In this document: one piece after another, positions 7,351 to 10,563 of the stretch
Position numbering within the stretch: the first letter of the stretch is position 1
Layout: each line of letters opens with the position of its first letter
Assembly (NCBI GenBank): GCA_003453735.1
Contig: DMNE01000083.1
Span: forward strand, 2,749 to 13,311
Direction of reading: 5' to 3'
Length of the DNA: 10,563 nucleotides
Origin: Nitrospiraceae bacterium
Lineage (GTDB): Bacteria > Nitrospirota > Thermodesulfovibrionia > Thermodesulfovibrionales > UBA9159
Position numbers and translations under genes: made by a program
The notes under the pieces: generated by a model
The model's database searches: none
Seen by the model: the letters and a program-made list of their open reading frames with translations, nothing else
Told to the model about the DNA's origin: nothing

Positions 7351-7409
7351 CTTAGGATCACGACGAGGCCGAATGGATAGATTATAGAATTAGGAGGAAG
7401 AAAGAATGA
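7351..7409 (+). pseudogene. C-terminal remnant of a DUF4258-type toxin
   Basis: The frame from 7359 reads DEAEWIDYRIRRKKE and stops at TGA 7407-7409. This matches the usual tail of DUF4258 toxins paired with YgiT-type antitoxins (a Pro/Glu-rich turn, then EW and a basic end; family pattern from memory). Just upstream, in another frame, LRITT fits the beta strand that should precede it, so a frameshift lies at about 7357. An in-frame TAG occurs at 7353-7355 and I cannot find the rest of the toxin. The stop overlaps the next ATG as ATGA, the arrangement of an intact toxin-antitoxin operon. It is dead as a toxin. Confidence 0.65.
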
Positions 7410-7649
7410 GGTGTTCTTTTGCGGCGGTGAAACCAAGGAAAATGACGGTCACCTTTAGTTATGAACAGGAAGGGCAAGTCTTTTCTTGTTGAACGTGTTC
7501 CTGCGGAAGTTTGTGAACGTTGTGGAGAAAAGACGTATTCTGCGGATGTTACTGATGAATGATTGTAGTTCGCAAGAGACAGATTTAAACCTGTCAAAAA
7601 ACTCGCAATTCTTTTTTTTGATTTTGCTGAAATTTGTGGCTCATCGTAA
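7406..7649 (+). pseudogene. Broken YgiT/MqsA-type zinc-finger antitoxin
   Basis: The antitoxin reads across three frames. MRCSF (7406-7420) is followed by CGGETKE (from 7420, minus-one frame) and MTVTFSYEQE (from 7442). GKSFLVERVPAEVCERCGE and YSADVTDE run in the third frame from 7473. TGA 7560 and TAG 7566 interrupt it, then FARDRFKPVKKLA continues in the same frame to TAA 7647-7649. Put together, it has both zinc-binding CxxC pairs (CSFC and CERC), the strand between them, and the basic KPVKK tail typical of YgiT antitoxins. At least three frameshifts and two stops make it non-functional. GGAGGAAG before the ATG is a surviving ribosome binding site. It overlaps the toxin remnant by four bases. 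Assembly errors could explain one shift but not the whole set. Confidence 0.8.
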
Positions 7650-7926
7650 TGACCCATGAGGCATACACACCATTGTGCTGAGGCCCCGCGGGAAACAGCT
7701 GGGCTATATAACCGCATTTTATCGACCGTTGCCCGGCAGTTTTGCTAATGTCATTTGATGTTATCTCCATCTAGACATCTTGATTTGTTGGTCTTTGGAA
7801 CTCATGCACGGGTGAGGCTTCGGAAGATGATACTTTCTTTCTTGTAAGTCGTAACATGAAATCTGATATAATGCTGCTAATATAATGTTGCACCTAAGTG
7901 GTAATTCACCGATGAGGGAATAACAA
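7650..7926. other. Gap before the 54-codon ORF, promoter at its right end
   Basis: No gene was recognised between the antitoxin remnant and the next start. The last 90 bases contain the promoter-like elements described separately. Confidence 0.4.
7842..7872 (+). promoter_or_regulatory. Extended -10 promoter upstream of the 54-codon ORF
   Basis: TGATATAAT (7864-7872) is a perfect extended -10. A -35-like TTGTAA (7842-7847) sits 19 bases away, which is long but tolerable with an extended -10. A second TATAAT is at 7881-7886. The transcript would cover the 54-codon ORF and probably the ABM-fold gene. Confidence 0.5.
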
Positions 7927-8091
7927 ATGAGACCATCTGTTATTAGGACTGTCTTTGCGGGAATTGCTGGTGGCGTGGCTATGAATTTTATTATGCTCTT
8001 AACCCTTCGTTTCGTGGGTTTTGGCTGGAGAGGGAACGATATTCTGCTCACAATTAAGCGACAACGAGACGATCTCGTGATAGCTTCTTAA
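7927..8091 (+). CDS. Truncated small membrane protein, 54 codons
   Basis: ATG 7927 is preceded by GAGGGA at a workable distance, and a promoter lies upstream, so expression is plausible. The product starts MRPSVIRTVFAGIAGGVAMN and has one membrane segment at about 6-33 ending in LRFVGFGW. From memory this resembles the N-terminus of small hypothetical membrane proteins with GIAGGVAMN and a GFGW motif that run well past 100 residues. Here the match stops at about residue 41 (GNDILL) and a charged tail, TIKRQRDDLVIAS, takes over up to TAA 8089-8091. I read it as a gene that lost its 3' part to a deletion. The inverted repeat at 8064-8078 lies in the replaced tail. It may be a live short protein or a stub; the function is unknown. 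Confidence 0.5.
   Translation: MRPSVIRTVFAGIAGGVAMNFIMLLTLRFVGFGWRGNDILLTIKRQRDDLVIAS
8064..8078. repeat. Perfect inverted repeat upstream of the ABM-fold gene
   Basis: ACGAGA-CGA-TCTCGT, 6-base arms with a 3-base centre, 36 bases before the ATG at 8114. It could be an operator or a small mRNA hairpin. Confidence 0.4.
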
Positions 8092-8113
8092 AATGCTCTA
8101 AAAGGAGGCCAGA

Positions 8114-8404
8114 ATGCATGCAACGGTGAGACGATATGAAGGAGTAACCGACCCAAAAGAGGCGGCGAAACGAGTACAAGAGGGTTTTGTACCGATTATC
8201 TCGGCGATGCCGGGGTTCATCGACTATTATTGGGTTGACCCCGGGGGCGGCGCGATGATGTCAATTAGCATTTTCGAGAGTCTTTCAGCTGCCATAGAGT
8301 CGAACCAAAAGGCGGCTGCTTGGGTGAAGGAGAATTTGGCTTCAGTACTGCCGCAGAAACCCAGGATAGAGGCCGGCACAGTAGTCGCGCATAAATCAAA
8401 ATAA
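8114..8404 (+). CDS. ABM-fold (antibiotic biosynthesis monooxygenase-like) protein
   Basis: 96 residues, the full length of a single dimeric alpha-beta barrel domain. The start ATG 8114 is fixed by a perfect AAAGGAGG 5 bases upstream. MHATVRRYEGV is the first strand, and EAAKRVQEGFVPIISAMPGFIDYYWVD is the helix followed by the PGF turn. MMSISIFES is the third strand, AIESNQKAAAWVKENLA the second helix and RIEAGTVVAH the last strand. This order is the usual one for small ABM-superfamily proteins, which include heme-degrading and quinol monooxygenases as well as many with no known substrate. No specific catalytic residues can be assigned. It is cytoplasmic, with no signal peptide. It follows the 54-codon ORF by 22 bases and is likely co-transcribed with it. 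The gene is intact, unlike its neighbours. Confidence 0.85.
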   Translation: MHATVRRYEGVTDPKEAAKRVQEGFVPIISAMPGFIDYYWVDPGGGAMMSISIFESLSAAIESNQKAAAWVKENLASVLPQKPRIEAGTVVAHKSK

Positions 8405-8787
8405 CCAGGGGGTCTTGATCCGGCTTGTTTGGAGGGGAGCTCCCCGCAACAGGGGGTGTGTTTCTTTGCGAAAGAATTAAACTAATTTGTACAGATCTCA
8501 CTCGCACGGAAGTACCTGAAAAAAGTGATTGGCCCAGCGCGAAATGCAAACAGAGCTTTACTCACATGCTATAGGACGAAGTCTGAAGGCTTCTGGTCGA
8601 CTTCTGAACGCGCGGTGTACTTCCTGCTTCCTGGACTCGAACACTGTAGCGTTTCTGCAACAGCCATAAGGTTTCTATGGGAATAGCTGGGGGGTAGGAA
8701 TTCGACCGCTAAAGGTTGTGTTTGTAACCTTCAAAATGTGCATGCCTCGGAAAAGTGAGATGTACATTCGGATACTTTACTTAAGCC
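8405..8787. other. Gap between ABM-fold gene and unknown gene; palindromes only
   Basis: No protein or RNA gene was recognised. It contains the 12-base palindrome GGGGAGCTCCCC (8434-8445), 29 bases after the ABM stop but with no T run. It also has an inverted repeat GAAGTC/GACTTC (8578-8604) and an AAGGTT/AACCTT hairpin with an 8-base loop (8712-8731). None is clearly functional. Confidence 0.4.
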
Positions 8788-8810
8788 AAAAAAAAAGGCC
8801 GTGTTGGCTT
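8788..8810 (-). terminator. Weak rho-independent terminator of the unknown minus-strand gene
   Basis: Minus strand: GCC-aacac-GGC (8798-8808) followed by C and nine T (8788-8796), directly after the stop at 8818. The stem is only 3 pairs, so efficiency is doubtful; the long T run is the main argument. Confidence 0.35.
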
Positions 8811-8817
8811 GTAGCTG

Positions 8818-9381
8818 TTATATTTTAACCAGATCGAATGCCACCTTGATAGCCGCTCCGATCAGCGCGGCTTCTTCTTTGCTCATCTCTCCCAAGCTCC
8901 CACGTCTTTCCGTCATTCTCCGGAAACGCGTGAAGTCCGTCGGCAGTGCCTCGGTGTCTATCAAATACGCGATCCCCTGAATAATCTCGCCTATTCGTTC
9001 CGGAGATTTTGCATCTCCTTCCAGTTTGGCGAAATACTGAACTTTGATTTTCGCCCTGGTGGCATTGTATTCCACGTCCTTCACGCGATGAAGCGCGAGA
9101 ATTGCATAATCGCCGAGGGCTTGCCAGAACAATTCATCGTACCCTTGCCAATTTGGCAGCGAGAAGCGCAGTAACGTAGGCCTTTTCCTTCCTATTTGAG
9201 GGATACATTTTTCAAGCGTGACAACTGAATCCCCAGCCCTGTTCTTGTCTATCTGATCAAGCATCTCATATAGCTTGCGCCGCTGTTGTCTCCGAAGGAG
9301 CTTCTCGATCTGCTCCAATACGCTCCCCTGGCCAGGATACATGCCTAATGTATCGAGAACATTGTTCGTTGATTTATCCAT
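8818..9381 (-). CDS. Protein of unknown function, 187 residues
   Basis: I do not recognise this family. ATG 9381 is chosen over the first in-frame ATG at 9420. GGGGTGG (9388-9394) sits 6 bases before 9381, and the codons between 9420 and 9401 lie on the hydrolase remnant in another frame. The protein begins MDKSTNNVLDTLGMYPGQGS. It then has a strongly basic helix (LLRRQQRRK, 28-36) and a charged segment, KLYEMLDQIDKNRAG. A middle part with strands and helices follows (PTLLRFSLPN, YDELFWQALGDYAILAL, AKIKVQYFA), then IGEIIQGIAYLID. The last about 22 residues form an amphipathic to hydrophobic helix (AALIGAAIKVAFDLVKI). There is one cysteine and no signal peptide or clear transmembrane pass; the terminal helix could touch a membrane. 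The frame is clean and composition looks like real coding sequence. Confidence 0.7.
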   Translation of the reverse strand: MDKSTNNVLDTLGMYPGQGSVLEQIEKLLRRQQRRKLYEMLDQIDKNRAGDSVVTLEKCIPQIGRKRPTLLRFSLPNWQGYDELFWQALGDYAILALHRVKDVEYNATRAKIKVQYFAKLEGDAKSPERIGEIIQGIAYLIDTEALPTDFTRFRRMTERRGSLGEMSKEEAALIGAAIKVAFDLVKI

Positions 9382-9400
9382 GACATTCCACCCCGGATGC

Positions 9401-9531
9401 TTACTGGTCTTCCCAGGCATCCGAACTCAGCGCCAGCCATGGCCAAAGACTAGAGTCTGTCCGCTGCCCCAGTCCTTGCAATGGATATCGATGCTGCCTG
9501 AGTTTTCCTTACCGACGTTAATGTAGGTCAA
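9401..9531 (-). pseudogene. N-terminal stub of an alpha/beta hydrolase (chloroperoxidase-like)
   Basis: From TTG 9531, six bases after GGAGGT, the minus strand reads MTYINVGKENSGSIDIHCKD and on to TLVFGHGW. This is the standard opening of non-heme haloperoxidase-type alpha/beta hydrolases, ending in the HGW oxyanion motif. One base is then missing (a CCG proline codon reduced to CG). The shifted frame continues LSSDAWEDQ exactly as the family expects and hits TAA at 9401-9403. The catalytic Ser, Asp and His and about 85 percent of the usual length (about 270 residues) are absent, because the unknown gene takes over. Its promoter and ribosome binding site survive. It is certainly non-functional as an enzyme. 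Confidence 0.8.
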
Positions 9532-9582
9532 GGGTGACCTCCTTTCCTGGCGAGATATTTCCCAAGACATAGTACTAATTAA

Positions 9583-9610
9583 AACATACCAAGGAACGGC
9601 GATTTGTCAA
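9583..9610 (-). promoter_or_regulatory. Promoter of the hydrolase stub, likely serving the unknown gene
   Basis: Minus strand: a perfect -35 TTGACA (9605-9610), 16 bases, -10 TATGTT (9583-9588). It lies about 50 bases before the hydrolase start and has no terminator behind it. It could now drive the 187-residue protein through the dead stub. Confidence 0.5.
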
Positions 9611-9678
9611 TGACCCTGACCGCATGAGGACTGGCAAGAGTTTCCTGCTGATTTGCAAGATTTGCATAGGCGATTAAC

Positions 9679-9706
9679 TTGACAGTTTCTTCGAGAGTGT
9701 TACATT
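9679..9706 (+). promoter_or_regulatory. Promoter upstream of the 33-codon ORF
   Basis: A perfect -35 TTGACA (9679-9684), 16 bases, then -10 TACATT (9701-9706, four of six matches). It is divergent from the promoter at 9583-9610. Confidence 0.5.
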
Positions 9707-9755
9707 AAAAGTATGAAGGCATTTGACACATCAGCGATCGGCAAGGAGCATAAAC

Positions 9756-9857
9756 ATGTCAAACCATGATATAGGCATGGCAACACCTCAGATAATTAAC
9801 GCGGGCCGGAAAGTATTTATAGGTCCCGGAAGAGATAGTGAATGGCACGCCTTATAG
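9756..9857 (+). CDS. Short ORF of 33 codons with its own promoter and RBS
   Basis: ATG 9756 follows AAGGAG by 7 bases, with a TTGACA promoter 50 bases further up. The product starts MSNHDIGMATPQIINAGRK and ends GPGRDSEWHAL at TAG 9855-9857. It has no signal peptide or membrane segment. I do not recognise it. Given the decay nearby, it may be the stub of a longer gene, but reading past the TAG shows no clear continuation. A genuine small peptide or leader ORF for the downstream oxidoreductase is equally possible. Confidence 0.4.
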   Translation: MSNHDIGMATPQIINAGRKVFIGPGRDSEWHAL

Positions 9858-9922
9858 GTAAAACGAGTATTCTCTTGCTCGTTGAGTTATACCCGAAGGG
9901 TTGACCAAAATGGGGTAACCAT

Positions 9923-10561
9923 CTGAAAGCATTGCGATTTAGTAGTTTTGGCGATGTGGCAGCAGTGCTTCACATTGAAGAATTGCCCACGCCGGTCCCC
10001 GCACCTGACGAGGTGCTGGTGGAGGTTCATGCCGCTTCGATCAATCCAAGCGATGTGAAAAACGTGCAGGGGAAAATGAAACAAACTACCCTACCCCGTA
10101 CTCCGGGCCGGGACTTGACAGGTATAATCGTCGCCGGGAACGGGGACATGATCGGAGAACAGATCTGGGCAGCCGGCGGAGACATTGGCTTCACACGAGA
10201 CGGAAGCCACGCCGAGTATATCCTCATACCCGGGCGAGGCGTGCGGCCGAAGCCAAAGTCCCTGTCCATGGTAGAGGCGGCCAGCGTGGGGATCAATTAT
10301 ATCACAGCCTTCTTCGGGTTGATTGAAAAAGCCAAACTAAGAGAGGGGGAGACTGTTCTCGTGACAGGTGCAAACGGGGGCGTCGGCAGTTCGGTCGTCA
10401 AAATCGCGAAATCTAAAGGTGCCCGCGTGATTGCGGTGGATCGCCAAGTTTTGGAACCGGAAAAAGCTCGGCGACTGCAGATTGATCTGTCTCTCAGCAG
10501 CCAGTCCAACGACATCGTGAATCGAGTGAAGCAGTTTACGCAGGAGCTAGCTCTAAGTTGA
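9923..10561 (+). CDS. Zinc-free MDR oxidoreductase (quinone-reductase-like), apparently broken
   Basis: Medium-chain NADPH-dependent quinone oxidoreductase family (zeta-crystallin type). The GroES-like part begins KALRFSSFGDVAAVLHIEEL and includes VEVHAASINPSDVKNVQG and PGRDLTGIIVAG. The Rossmann part has VLVTGANGGVGSSVVKIAKS, the dinucleotide loop, then GARVIAVDR. No structural zinc cysteines are present. Homology begins at a CTG (9923) where an ATG would be expected; the first common start codon is TTG 9932, and neither has a strong Shine-Dalgarno, though GGGGT lies 7 bases before the CTG. The frame stops at TGA 10559-10561 after about 212 residues, while the family needs about 320. The alternative frame at the very end reads GASSKLN, which fits this position of the family better, so a one-base frameshift near 10545 is likely. 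Only two bases remain to judge this. Possibly a pseudogene. Confidence 0.65.
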   Translation: MKALRFSSFGDVAAVLHIEELPTPVPAPDEVLVEVHAASINPSDVKNVQGKMKQTTLPRTPGRDLTGIIVAGNGDMIGEQIWAAGGDIGFTRDGSHAEYILIPGRGVRPKPKSLSMVEAASVGINYITAFFGLIEKAKLREGETVLVTGANGGVGSSVVKIAKSKGARVIAVDRQVLEPEKARRLQIDLSLSSQSNDIVNRVKQFTQELALS

Positions 10562-10563
10562 AT

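Noticed and set aside
7382..7717. 111-codon minus-strand ORF
   Set aside because: It lies antisense to the YgiT remnant, whose protein-level match is much stronger.
8434..8445. Palindrome GGGGAGCTCCCC as a terminator of the ABM-fold gene
   Set aside because: No T run follows; the next bases are GCAACAGGGGG.

Overview
The window reads as a piece of chromosome from a Gram-negative anaerobe-type bacterium, probably Nitrospirota or Desulfobacterota. This is an inference. It rests on FtsK, a response regulator carrying the CxxC...CxxC tail that I associate with those groups, an MltD-like periplasmic lytic transglycosylase, an exported DUF4124-glutaredoxin, and a probable selenocysteine codon. No rRNA, tRNA, CRISPR array or intact mobile element is visible.

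Layout. 1-1803 is ftsK with its 5' end outside the window. 1974-2600 is a receiver protein with a zinc-ribbon-like tail. 3014-3805 (minus) is a lytic transglycosylase with a very clean sigma70 promoter. 4134-4694 is a PAS-like/LuxR-HTH regulator. 4695-5596 has no recognisable gene, only a direct repeat and dyads. 5597-6109 is the centrepiece: a signal peptide, a DUF4124 segment and a glutaredoxin domain whose first redox cysteine is replaced by an in-frame TGA. A SECIS-like hairpin follows at the right distance, so it is best read as a selenoprotein. 6324-7226 (minus, convergent) is an exported retropepsin-like aspartic protease.

From about 7350 onwards the sequence is a graveyard with a few live genes. 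It holds a decayed DUF4258/YgiT toxin-antitoxin pair (7351-7649), a truncated 54-codon membrane ORF (7927-8091), an intact ABM-fold protein with a perfect Shine-Dalgarno (8114-8404), an unrecognised 187-residue protein (8818-9381, minus), and the N-terminal stub of an alpha/beta hydrolase (9401-9531, minus) that still keeps its promoter and ribosome binding site. It ends with a 33-codon ORF with its own promoter (9756-9857) and a quinone-oxidoreductase-like MDR gene with a poor start and an apparent early stop at the right edge.

The genes do not form one pathway. The left part is housekeeping and regulation. The middle holds two exported proteins (a redox selenoprotein and a protease) that face each other. 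The right part is accessory DNA undergoing decay.
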